A DNA stretch of 39,221 nucleotides from Chara braunii (taxonomy: Eukaryota; Streptophyta; Charophyceae; Charales; Characeae): assembly GCA_003427395.1 (NCBI GenBank), contig BFEA01000090.1, positions 1,211,521 through 1,250,741 on the forward strand. Direction: 5' to 3'. The position numbers and the translations under genes are program-made. Shown here in pieces: positions 11,001 through 19,647 of the stretch. Numbering within the stretch: position 1 is the stretch's first letter; each line of letters opens with the position of its first letter. The notes under the pieces are model-generated. The model had not been told where the DNA came from. It saw only the letters and a list, made by a program, of their open reading frames with translations, and ran no database searches.

Positions 11001-11313
11001 GACAATCCGATACCGTGAATCTTGGCCTTACGATCTGACCTGGTTTGTTTTTCTGGATTCTGGTCCTATCGGACCCTGGTACATTTGGGTGGTTCCCGGT
11101 ACTCCACAGGATTCGACGGACAACCCCACCTCAGTGAGAGGGGTATTTGCCCGACCGACCGTTTGTCCAAGACCATAATTAGGTAGCCATTAGCGTACTT
11201 AGACCTTCTGGGTTCCCTCGGCGTTTAGTTGACCGTGACGATGGTGAACTGCCGCCTTGGGTGGCGTGCGGAATTGCGGTGGTTTTCTGGGCGTGTGGGA
11301 TTGAAAGTGGTAA

Positions 11314-11424
11314 CCCCTTTTGTCTTTGTCACTTTGTCTACTGTCACCACGGTGACTGTGTTCTTCTCACGCTGTGTGCTACACCTTGTGTTAGTACCTA
11401 CTGTGTTTGAACCACCATCATATC
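11314..11424 (+). repeat. 3' terminal direct repeat of the Penelope-like element
   Basis: Matches 5158-5268 over 111 bases with three substitutions. It is followed by a short CATAT microsatellite and then by CCAACTTCCCC, the proposed target duplication. Confidence 0.88.
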
Positions 11425-11599
11425 ATATCATATCCAACTTCCCCTCCAGACACTTTTTTATTTTATTTTTTTGGAAGAAAGGTGGCATGTCTTTCAAATA
11501 TGGAAATAGAGGTCAGGAAAACCTCAACAAACAACCCGGAATTTTGGGCCATTAGTCAGCTTAGGCTTGTGTTGGAAACCGGGTACAACGTCCCTTTAT

Positions 11600-12079
11600 T
11601 GACTTATCAACAAACAATCCTTCCAAAATAAACTTCCTTAAAGCAGGCCTTTCCCATTAAATATTAGGGTAGATCAGTGTGAAATCCTTATTGTTTTCAT
11701 CTTTTGGTGATTACTTAGATTTTGATGATATTGATTTTCCAGTTGTTGGGGATGTGGAGTTGGTTGTGGGGTGAAATCTAGTCGTGCTCTCGATGAGCTT
11801 GGCCGGTGATGCCTTGCCCACTGAGGGCCCCACCTACTTTGTAAGGGACGACGAGCCCGGTTCCTGGCTTTTATAAAGACATTGCTTAAAACAAAGTTCC
11901 TACAATATGTATAGAAAACCTGCCAGTTAACCTTTCAAGACCAACGTCTCGTTCTAATCTTATCTGCCAGTGCTACAACATAGCAGATTCATTCAAACAA
12001 CCAGGGTGCAACTAACAGGTTGCCTCTGATTGGGAGCTTCCCATGCAGGATGAAATCATTTGTCCAGTGGGTATCAAGA
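11600..12079. other. LINE copy 2 3' region, no gene
   Basis: About 480 bases between the zinc-binding tail and the presumed poly(A) tract. Fragments of minus-strand frame remain, but nothing recognisable. It is presumably 3' untranslated sequence of LINE copy 2. Confidence 0.5.
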
Positions 12080-12969
12080 GCAGTGAGTTTCTAATTTTTT
12101 TTCCACCATTCCCATATCCTGTCTGACAATGGGCAACACTGCCACAAATGCTTCGATGTTTCCCATCCCCAATTACACTGCACACATGTCGTAGGAAGAG
12201 ACATTCCTTTTGTATTGAACCATGTTGAGGTGGGTGTTATCTGTAAGGATCGAAGTCACTGTAAGGCTGCCTGTCTTTGAGAAGGTATCACTTTTAAGGC
12301 CTTCCAAAGATTAGAGAGGTTTGTATCCTTTACCTGTAACACTTGCCTTTTCGTCAACCTGCGCGTAACTGTTATTATCGGCTTCTTCAAGATCTTCTCC
12401 CGTTGAATTAGGACACCAATCTTCGGCCTATAACTACATACAGGGACCGCCTGGTCCGAAAAGGTTAAGTTTCACCCATACAGGACAGGTTCAACCACTG
12501 CCTTGTCCTGCGACCCCAATACCAGCAGGCAAATTGTGTTCTTCTGTGTCTGCTGCTCGAACATTCTCACGTCTTCTAGATCATGGGTCATTTCCACTGT
12601 CCCTTCCTCCTCCCAAATAATCTGTTTGTTGAATCTCCCTGATCTTTTTATCCACTTTTGGACTTTTGTGCTCGCCCTTAAGTCAGGTCCCAAAATTTTC
12701 CAATGACTGTTGCTGTTCACCGGGTCTTCCACCCAACTCCCTGCCGTTAATTCGCTGTCTTTGTGCACGGCACAAATCCAATGGCGGGGCGTGACCTTTT
12801 GGATTTTGTTGTAATTCAATTCCACTTGTCTGATTATGGGCACTTTCTCTCTCACCCTTTCCAAGGGCAACCACTTTGCTGCCTCCTCATCCCAGAAATC
12901 TTTTAGTTGGATCACCCCTTGCTGAATCCATGTCTTACCTAAGGAGCCCGAATTGCCACATTCTTTCAA
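12080..12969 (-). pseudogene. LINE copy 2 C-terminal region and zinc-binding tail
   Basis: 12969-12472 is an open minus-strand stretch (KECGNSGSLGKTWIQQG onward) that matches the position of the LINE C-terminal region but has no motif of its own. After several stops, 12190-12080 encodes CVQCNWGWETSKHLWQCC followed by IWEWWKK. This is the C-x2-C...H...C zinc-binding pattern of LINE tails, equivalent to CQFC...HFLLQC in copy 1. Confidence 0.65.
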
Positions 12970-13278
12970 AGGGCCGCTCTCATGTTAAGTTATGTATCTG
13001 TTGTAAGAAATGATCTGGTTTAGGATCTCTCACCTAAATTTTGGTTCTCCCTGTAGCTGCGGGCGGATCTTGTTCCAAGCTAACAAAATATTATGCCAAA
13101 TTTGAGACTTCAGTCTCCTTTGGCAATATGAAGGAATAAGAAAACAGAGCCAAACATGTGCTCCTTTTTGGAGGGACCATTCTATCATCAAGATATACTC
13201 TGCCAGTCATAGCCAGCATTTATTTGTGTCCCCGAACATGGCAGTCACCGATCATTTGACCAACAAGGCTATGTTTTG

Positions 13279-13626
13279 CTAAAGAGGGTCCAATATTCCC
13301 AGACCCCCTTCATCCCTTGATTCCCTTGTACAACATATCATTTCCAATGCTACTTTGACGATGTAGCTTTGTTGTTCTGTAGCAAGCGGTTTCCATAGGT
13401 ACCTCGCTGCTACACGCTTGATTGCCCTGTATGCTTCCTTTCCCAGTAAGTGGGCCGTCAATGGAAACCAAAGGACTGAAAAGGCAGCAACACTTAGGAC
13501 CAAGGCTCTGCCGAACAAGGATAATTGGTGATTCCTCACCCACCCGTTGATCCTGGTCACTACCTTATCTGTTAATATTGCATCTTGAGTAAGAGAGTTA
13601 TCCTTTACGGAGACCTGGATACCCAA
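13279..13626 (-). pseudogene. LINE copy 2 post-RT region
   Basis: The minus-strand frame contains RINGWVRNHQLSLFGRALVL and SVLWFPL, then GLGILDP, the conserved stretch after the RT domain in plant LINEs. It closely parallels the equivalent part of LINE copy 1 (SLFGRALVINNAMLSTLWY, GGLAILDPE), so the two copies belong to related families. Confidence 0.75.
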
Positions 13627-13715
13627 GGAACGGTCAGTTATGTCAGTAGGGATACGACAAAGAGCCCAGTCTGCCTCCAGATTATAGACTCGGGCAAGAA
13701 GTACACAAATGTGTT

Positions 13716-14075
13716 TTAGTGGATGGCTGCTTTAAAAAGATTACAATATTGGTCTAAGATCGCTTTCAATTCGTCGAATGACTCTTTCTTGTTAGTACAC
13801 GCAACAGTCAAATCGTCAGCTATCGCTCCCCCCTTCCAATGAATATAGGGTAGGAGGTGAAACCCTAATATTCCAAAATCACTCCTAATATTGTGTAAAA
13901 ACACTTCTAGTTGGGTGACAAACAGTAATGGTGCCAAAGGGCACCCTTGCCTGAGTGATCTTGACAGGGGAACCTCCGAGGAGAGTTGTCCATTCACCAC
14001 CATTACCGAGGAGGCCTTTGTATACCTTGCCTTTACCCATATACAAAACCCTTCTCCAAACCCCATCTTTATCAA
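13716..14075 (-). pseudogene. LINE copy 2 reverse transcriptase, motifs B and C
   Basis: The minus-strand frame contains SRSLRQGCPLAPLLF (motif B, about 13938-13968 on the plus strand) and GAIADDLTVAC (motif C with the catalytic Asp pair, about 13801-13829). It is frameshifted relative to the motif A segment upstream and to the post-RT region downstream. Confidence 0.8.
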
Positions 14076-14905
14076 GGAGGTGAATAAGAAAGTTCAGCCT
14101 CCCTTATTGTAGGTTTTTCCATATTTAGCAGTAAGACCGCTACCTCCTTATCTTCTCTACCAATTACTTCTAGGGCCTGTACTATTGATATAATATTAAC
14201 AAATATAAATCTCCCTTTTACAAATGCCCCCTCTTCCGACAGTTCAATCGTTAACGACTTATGAAAGGAAAATCTCACAATGGACTCAAGGTCAAAACAA
14301 ACATTTGCGATAGACGGTTCATCTTTGTTGGGTTGATAATCGTGCATTTTAAGAACCTTGCCCATTGTTTTCTCAATGTGGAAACGAAGGTGAAAGATCA
14401 CGGTCACTGGCGCATTGAGGCAGCGGATAAAAAAAAAGTCAAACTTCATTGCTTCCTTAAGTTTCTCCAGTTCGCTTGGGGGTAAGCAGGGGCGAAATTC
14501 CACCCGATAAATCGAGTTATCGAATTCAATTCTGTCGTCCCCCACGCTTTTCATACAGTCCACGTGCTGCTTTGACCCTGTAATATATGTGGCGAGGTTC
14601 TTTCCTTCGTGAATGAAGCAACCTTTCTTGTAATCGTTTGGGATCAATCCTGCTCTTAATCATGCTGCCTCATAAACACGTACCATCTGTTTTTTAACTG
14701 GCACCGGCAGAGTGCTTGCTTCGTTTTCAAAAACTAGTAAGATCGCTCGCTCATTAAGCCACTCGTTCTGAATCGCTCTAATTCATGGATCGATTTTCAA
14801 TTTTGAGTGGTATGGGCCACAATCAATTTCTCCATGGTTTAAACCTTTGGGACGTTTCCCATCCAAAAAGCAAGCCTCAAGCATTTCCCGTACTTATGCC
14901 CTGAA
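14072..14905 (-). pseudogene. LINE copy 2 ORF1-like segment fused to RT motif A
   Basis: A minus-strand frame open except for two TGA codons. It starts near 14900 (VREMLEACFLDGKRPKG), continues through IRAIQNEWLNERAILLVFEN and the stretch from 14647 (IPNDYKKGCF). It includes a segment (FRPCLPPSELEKLKEAMKFD, then FIRCLNAPVTVIFHL) that resembles plant LINE gag-like RNA-binding proteins. From about 14230 it becomes reverse transcriptase (GAFVKGRFIFV ... VAVLLLNMEK, motif A with the catalytic Asp changed to Asn). The junction near 14285-14230 marks an internal deletion that removed the nuclease and early RT. The gag assignment is moderate; the RT assignment is firmer. Confidence 0.55.
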
Positions 14906-15523
14906 AGTTGGGTCGATGGATAACGGGAGGTCAACCTCGTGCTCCATTCTCACGCAGGCCTATTAAATACTCGTACGTGTTAGTCAAAGCCTCAGAGAAC
15001 ACTCGAAGAAATTATTGCCCAATCCAAGCCACAGTGGGGGAAAGGGCGAACAAAGTTACCATCCAAGTCGATATTGGAGAGCCTTGCCCGGCCGGAGCCA
15101 ACCAGGAAGTCGCCGTCGTCAAGTGATCTCGATTCTTCCAGAACACGTCAGCACGTAACGTAGTCACCAATAGATAGCAAAGGCATATAGAGAGGCGGAA
15201 AACAGGCTTCTCGCTCACCCGCTACTCGCGGATGAACACCATCCCAGGATGGTGCGAGAAGGAGCTTCATATGATAGGCTAACTGTACAACCATACAACG
15301 ATCCCTTATACGAACAATGTGAAGGCCCGCGCTAATTAGGTTTAGCGCCCCTAAAAGTCGATTAGCGTTGAAACTTAGCTCCGCTAAGTTATAGCGCAAA
15401 TCGAGCCACCGCCGTCCTGTCCCCTCCCCTGATTTCTTTCCTTTTGACTGTTCCCAAATTGTCCATTTTCTTCCTTCTTCAGAAATAGCATGTTTATTGG
15501 TAGGAGTATGGGACACTGGACTC
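14906..15523. other. Intergenic stretch, nothing recognised
   Basis: Short open frames exist on both strands (for example plus 14908-15126 and minus 15516-15148), but none shows a domain, codon pattern or context that would support a gene. It may include more of the 5' end of LINE copy 2. Confidence 0.5.
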
Positions 15524-16063
15524 GGGGCTAGGTCCCACTTGCCCGAATTAAGAGGTACTGACCGTAGATAGCAAAGATCAACGGTCGAAATCTCCTAATC
15601 CGATCAAGTGGGACCTTGCCCCCGGTTTCCAGTTTGCCTCTCAGAGGTTTTGGACCTCTTTTCCGGGGGAGAGGTCCCACTTGCACGGATTAGGAGATTT
15701 CGGCCGTTGATCTTTGCTATCTATGGTCAGTACCTCTTAATCCGTGCAAGTGGGACCTAGCCCCGGGTTGAGATGTGGAGGGATTCCCGACCTCCCTTTG
15801 CCTTATAATGAAATCATGTTGCTTGCCCAGCTCAGTGGGTGTACTATTCTTACTCAGCCCACGGTATTCTTTAGTAAAAGGCGAAAGAATAGTACGCCCA
15901 CTGAGTTGGGCAAGCAGCATGATTTCATTATAAGGCAAAGGGAGGTCGGGAATCCCTCCACATCTCAACCCGGGGCTACGTCCCACTTGCACGGATTAAG
16001 AGAGATTGACCGTAGATAGCACAGATCAACCGTCAGAATCTCGTAATCCGTGCAAGTGGGACC
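15524..16063. mobile_element. Nested foldback element (three hairpin units plus central palindrome)
   Basis: Three 85-bp units bounded by GGTCCCACTTGCACGGATTA and its reverse complement lie at 15531-15615, 15673-15757 and 15979-16063. The second is inverted relative to the first and third. Between the second and third lie 94-base inverted arms (15758-15851 and 15885-15978; TAGCCCCGGGTTGAG ... outward) around a 33-base spacer. 15673-16063 can therefore fold into one stem of about 179 base pairs, and 15524-15764 into another of 85-90. Each unit also has its own 20-base terminal inverted repeats. This fits nested foldback or MITE insertions with no protein coding. Confidence 0.8.
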
Positions 16064-16080
16064 TCGCCCCCGGTTACGTG

Positions 16081-16172
16081 ATTTTTTTATTTTTTTTTAT
16101 TTTAACACAGGCCTGCCAGACTAGTCTTAAAAAAAAAAAAAAAAAAAAGTTTTTTTTTTTTTTTTTTTTTTT
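16081..16172. repeat. A20-G-T23 perfect homopolymer hairpin and T-rich tract
   Basis: A T-rich tract (16081-16103) is followed by A20 at 16129-16148, one G, and T23 at 16150-16172. The T run is the likely poly(A) tail of a minus-strand LINE fragment to its right. The adjoining A run may come from an independent plus-strand insertion. Confidence 0.85.
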
Positions 16173-16300
16173 AAGAGAAACAGCCCGAACAGTCACTAGG
16201 GGTGCTGATAAAAGCAAAATACCGCTAGCGCCGTCGGGAGGGCTCCATCTATTGGTGGGGAGCGACGCCTGCTGGAAAATGGGTCCAGCGTCCCTAAACA
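16150..16300 (-). mobile_element. 3' end of a third LINE copy
   Basis: On the minus strand a segment beginning GGGACGCTGGACCCATTTTCC (split: GGGACGCTGG then ACCCATTTTCC, about 16268-16293) leads to a poly(A) run within about 130 bases. The same motif sits upstream of the poly(A) ends of LINE copies 1 and 2. Only this 3' stub is visible, as expected for a heavily 5'-truncated retroposon. Confidence 0.5.
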
Positions 16301-16456
16301 TGAAATCATTTGATTATACATTCGTAATTTCTGGTGATTGATGGAGTATGTACTCGATCTAATCAGATGTATAGTGAAAAGCAACATTGATTGCCCTCCT
16401 AAGAGGGGATTAACTGCTCTTCCAGTCCGTACGTTATCCTTAGACACACAACTGCG

Positions 16457-17030
16457 ATGTCAGGAAAACCTAAACTAACCACCTCCCATCCTGATTGGAA
16501 TTGCAGGCCGGGCAAGACCATTCACCACCAACTAACCCACGCCCCTCCGCTGCCAACTAACAACACCGATCATTCCACTACAACCCCGATTAGTCATCAT
16601 ATCATCCATATCATCCCAGCCATAGCCGTCGTTATCGTTATCATCAATATTATTTGTGCTGTTATTATCAGCATCTCCACCGCTCCCAACAGCATCTTTG
16701 TTGTTGTCAATCCCTTTGAGACCATGAACAATGTGTTTGGTATTCTGGGACTGCTTCTTGTTGTTGTTGTTGTTGTTGTTGTTGTTCATGTTGTCGTTGT
16801 TGTTGTTGTCGTCTCTATCGTCGTTGTTGTTACCATCGTCGTTGTTGTTGTTGTTGTTGCTGTTGTTATCATTGTTGTCGTTGTCACTGTTGTTGTTGTT
16901 GTCATTGTCGCTGTTGTTGTTATTGTCGTTGTTGTCCTCGGAGCTTCCCTTCAAGCCGTCGTCCTTGTCGTCGTTGTCGCCATCGCATCCCTCTCGCCAC
17001 CTCTCCGCCGCTCCTCCAGTTGATCGCATG
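16457..17030 (-). repeat. GTT/GTC triplet tract (AAC/GAC, poly-Asn/Asp if read on minus)
   Basis: From about 16560 and especially 16756-16960 the plus strand is dominated by GTT, GTC and GTG-type triplets. The minus strand can be read as an Asn/Asp-rich frame (17029-16532) and the plus strand as Val- or Leu-rich frames. All three have equally long frames because the sequence is low-complexity, so I do not call a protein. A low-complexity exon of the adjacent minus-strand reading frame is possible. Confidence 0.75.
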
Positions 17031-17214
17031 ATGTTGTCGTTGATATCGCCAGTGTTGATGTCGCCGCTGCTTCTGATGTGGAAAGCAGCGTTGTAGATAC
17101 AATTGTTGGTATTATTATTTCAACGGATGCAAGCCGATCTCCCAGCAGAAAGCGCAGATCACGACCCTTTGCACAAAGAGCCGTACATGTATTCATCATG
17201 CTATCCGCCCGCCG

Positions 17215-17673
17215 TCAATCGATGTATGCGTCGAGCTGGGGATCCGGCCCCACCTCCAGCTCCCACATAACCTCCAGGATGTCTTCGGCTGTGTCGTTCA
17301 GCCAGCCCGCCAGTGAGATCGCCCCCCCGTCGATCCCTGGCTCTTCATTTGACCGCTCAGACAATTCCTCAACAAGCTCCTGTAGGCGCCTGCATCCTCT
17401 CTCCAAGATGATCAGCCATTCTTCCGCTTCACGTTGCAGCTCCCCTTCGTTATCGTGTTGTATTAGCCCCGCTGAGTCCATCGCGCCGCTAATCAAAATC
17501 AACAGTTTAGCCAGCACATCCCCTATACACGCATCGTCATCCGTCCGACCAGCCTCGCCTTCCACGACACTCACTGCCACGTGTCGGGCGCGAGTATAGG
17601 CCCTGCTTCCCAAGGGAGAACGCGTCGAGCCAGGTGCCACCAGACCTCGCTGGTTGGGCGAGCAGCGCGTCTC
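17215..17673 (-). CDS. Unrecognised helical minus-strand reading frame (possible exon)
   Basis: The minus-strand frame is open from a stop just above 17673 down to the stop at 17215, about 152 codons. From 17640 it reads VAPGSTRSPLGSRAYTRARH ... and ends PDPQLDAYID. Much of it is predicted helical and acidic (LQREAEEWLIILERGCRRL, then a segment rich in Glu), with balanced amino-acid use unlike the low-complexity neighbours. There is no ATG at the start; CTGCTTAG upstream (about 17680) could be a splice acceptor, so this may be an internal exon or part of a repeat-encoded protein. I do not recognise a family, and no membrane segment or catalytic motif is visible. A plus-strand frame overlaps it but is Ser/Pro-rich and less protein-like. 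Confidence 0.4.
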   Translation of the reverse strand, partial: ETRCSPNQRGLVAPGSTRSPLGSRAYTRARHVAVSVVEGEAGRTDDDACIGDVLAKLLILISGAMDSAGLIQHDNEGELQREAEEWLIILERGCRRLQELVEELSERSNEEPGIDGGAISLAGWLNDTAEDILEVMWELEVGPDPQLDAYID

Positions 17674-17699
17674 CTAAGCAGGGCTGAGAGAAGATCTAG

Positions 17700-18022
17700 A
17701 GGCCTGCAATGCTAGAGGATGGAAGAACCGAAAAAAAAAAAACAAAAAAAAAACAGATCTGTTCACAAAAAAACAAAAAAAAACAGCACAAAAAAAAAAT
17801 CTCAAATTTCTCCGTTCATTCCTTGCTATTTCCCAAAAAAAATAAAAATAAAAAAAATCCGTTGTGTTATGGCGAAGTACGGGCTTAGGCGTGGCAGTTT
17901 CTTAAATTAGGAAAAATTCTTGAAGTAGAAATTTCTTAAAATAGAATATAGGCAAGGAAAGAGGCGCCGTTTACGTTCACGTCTATCCTGCTCAACGGCT
18001 TCCGCGCGCCTCCGCCATAATT
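17700..18022. other. A-rich tracts, no gene
   Basis: Repeated A runs broken by single C or G (17730-17860), then about 150 bases of unique sequence. Nothing coding is supported. Confidence 0.7.
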
Positions 18023-18063
18023 TTGAATGCATCTGTACAGGAACGCTGTCCAGATGCATTCAA
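18023..18063. repeat. Small hairpin with GATGCATTC arms
   Basis: TTGAATGCATCTG and CAGATGCATTCAA are perfect 13-base inverted arms, with an inner ACAG/CTGT stem around GAACG. The same GATGCAT core recurs in the two larger hairpins to the right. Confidence 0.7.
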
Positions 18064-18246
18064 GATGATGGCGAATGGCAGAGTGGTGCAAAATCTTCGG
18101 AACCATCTCACACCTCGAGCGTCGCTTCTACTTTTCGACATGCACGAAAATCACGGCGATGTATCTTTCCATGTTCTAGGGGAAGATTCACTCTCGGTTT
18201 GCACATCTTGAGAGTGGTGGAGCGAGGCCCCTCGCTGGGCCATATT

Positions 18247-18416
18247 GGGCCTCGCACGCCACCACCGTCGAAACGAAAAAAAAATAACGAATGCATCTTC
18301 CGCAGAAAGTAGTCAGATGCATCCGTTGCTATTCATAGTAACGGATGCATCTTGCCATTGTCTGCGGGAAGATGAATTCGTTATGTTTTCGTTTCAACGG
18401 TGGTGTGGCGAGGCCC
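18247..18416. mobile_element. Foldback (MITE-like) element A
   Basis: Arms of about 80 bases (18247-18331 and 18337-18416) are inverted repeats with scattered mismatches and small indels. Each starts GGGCCTCG, passes a CCACCACCG / CGGTGGTG block and an AACGAAA run, and ends in GATGCATCCGTT at a tiny loop. It is immediately followed by a 20-T run (18421-18440). Confidence 0.75.
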
Positions 18417-18439
18417 ATTCTTTTTTTTTTTTTTTTTTT

Positions 18440-18748
18440 TCCCTACATCCCCATCGGTTTGATTTATGCGTGTCATCCTTGCGCAGGGGCAGTTTGCTAA
18501 TTTACCCTTCTCTGTATCGCTCCAATTTTAACGGATGTCCCGAAGGACCATCCCCATCGGTTTGACGTTTGCAGCAAAAAACAAAACCAGAAAAAAAGCA
18601 AAAAAAAAAAAATTGCGCGCCGCATTTTCCGAGATTTTCGGTACCAGAAAGTACAGCGCATGGACCTTCCGGTATGTATCGAACCGAAATTATGACCAAG
18701 TTCGCTCGAGGAAGGTTTTTTTTTTTTTTTTTCAAGAGGAAGGTTTCG
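18440..18748. other. Intergenic stretch between foldback elements, no gene
   Basis: Unique-looking sequence with A12 and T18 runs (18599-18612, 18717-18732). No supported reading frame. The phrase CCCCATCGGTTTGA occurs twice (18450-18463 and 18553-18566), a small local duplication. Confidence 0.55.
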
Positions 18749-18942
18749 GTGGTAGTCGCAGGCTCTCGCCGCACGGCACACGAAACGAAAACGAAACGAG
18801 TGCATCTGCCCACGAAAGGTGGCAAAATACACTCGTTACTATTTATAGCAATCCGACGAACCTGGCCATTTTCTGGGGGAAGATACATTCGTTTCGTTTT
18901 TCGTTTTGTGTGCCGTGCGGCAACGCCCGCAGTTGTAGTGTG
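18749..18942. mobile_element. Foldback (MITE-like) element B
   Basis: Inverted arms of about 85 bases (about 18749-18833 and 18850-18942) share GCCGCACGGCACAC and a CGAAACGAAAACGAAACGA-type run. They resemble element A in layout: an A/C-rich GAAACGAAA block, a GTGCATC block, a small central loop, and a long T run immediately outside (18946-18965). Confidence 0.72.
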
Positions 18943-19176
18943 GTCTTTTTTTTTTTTTTTTTTTTGGGAAAATGTGGTCTTCTATGATCCGTACTGCCGC
19001 TACTTCCGCCGCGGTTTCCGCTTGTGAAAACCGGTCGGTCACAGCTTGGCGCGCAGCGCAGCGACCCGCCGCGACTTCCGCTTGTGTGAAGCAGCTCTCG
19101 GCTCGGCTTGACTCCTTGCACTCACTGCGCGCCGATTTTTCCGGCCGATGACCGGATATGGTGGATTGCTCTGCGA

Positions 19177-19440
19177 TCTGCACGTGGCAGTGTCTGGACT
19201 GGATGATCGATGACGTCAACGTGGCAGAGCGAATTTGTTCATACTCCTCGTCAGATGCATTCTAAAGGCGCCACGTGGCATGTTTACCTGATGTCGCTTG
19301 TGTGTGGCTAATGTGGTCATAAATGCGGTCAGATACATACTAAAGCCACCACGTGGCATTGCGCAGCAATCATCCGAAGGGCGCCACGTGTCACAACAGA
19401 ATGCTTGAATTGCGGAAGATGGATGGCGTGCCACGTGGCA
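19177..19440. promoter_or_regulatory. Cluster of G-box / ACGT-core bZIP-bHLH sites
   Basis: Five CACGTG cores lie within about 260 bases (19181, 19272, 19350, 19385, 19432), most within the full GCCACGTGGC palindrome. There is also a perfect TGACGTCA at 19211-19218 overlapping an ACGTGG. Plant bZIP and bHLH factors bind these. Part of the cluster arose by duplication (AGATGCATTCTAAAGGCGCCACGTGGCAT versus AGATACATACTAAAGCCACCACGTGGCAT; both halves under 20 bases are seen at 19253-19281 and 19330-19359). No gene starts close by on either strand, so the target is unknown. Confidence 0.55.
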
Positions 19441-19551
19441 AAGATCAGCGCGCCACTGGTAAACCACCTGTGATGCTGATGTGGCAGATGATGGATTTCA
19501 ACTGTTGTCACCGAAGAACGGATATTAATTAGCAGGCGCTCAAAGCTCGAC

Positions 19552-19589
19552 ACAGAGAGAGGAGAGTGAGAGGGAGAGAGAGAGAGAAG

Positions 19590-19643
<54 letters not shown>
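19552..19643. repeat. GA microsatellite
   Basis: GA dinucleotides, nearly pure from 19591. GA tracts near plant promoters can bind BPC/GAGA factors, but no gene start is evident here. Confidence 0.9.

Positions 19644-19647
<4 letters not shown>

Larger units (their letters stand above)
5151..11444 (+). mobile_element. Penelope-like retroelement with N-terminal GIY-YIG nuclease
   Basis: The element is bounded by 111-bp direct repeats (5158-5268 and 11314-11424; three mismatches, constant offset of 6156). The 11-mer CCAACTTCCCC occurs immediately outside both ends (5151-5161, 11434-11444), consistent with a target-site duplication. Between them, in order on the plus strand, are a degenerate zinc knuckle, charged coiled coil, SAP-like segment, GIY-YIG nuclease and a reverse transcriptase with PMG and IDD motifs. 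Repeat-flanked structure plus RT linked to GIY-YIG is the hallmark of Penelope-like elements. Here the nuclease precedes the RT, as described for the Naiad/Chlamys clade. Several stops, frameshifts and a 1.16-kb interruption make it non-functional. Confidence 0.82.
11453..14905 (-). mobile_element. LINE retrotransposon copy 2 (decayed, internally deleted)
   Basis: On the minus strand, fragments appear in correct LINE order: a probable ORF1/gag-like segment (about 14905-14285), RT motif A region (about 14230-14075), RT motifs B and C (14075-13716), post-RT region (13626-13279), a further C-terminal stretch (12969-12472) and a zinc-binding tail (about 12190-12095). The AP endonuclease and early RT blocks are missing, so ORF1 is joined directly to RT motif A. 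A T-rich tract at 11453-11471 is a plausible poly(A) tail, and the GGAAACCGGGT..CGTCCC motif at about 11571 matches the 3' ends of the other LINE copies. The 5' limit is approximate. Confidence 0.72.

Noticed and set aside
16457-17096. Long Val-, Leu- and Asn/Asp-rich reading frames on both strands
   Set aside because: All come from the same GTT/GTC triplet tract, which is open in several frames at once; none has independent evidence.
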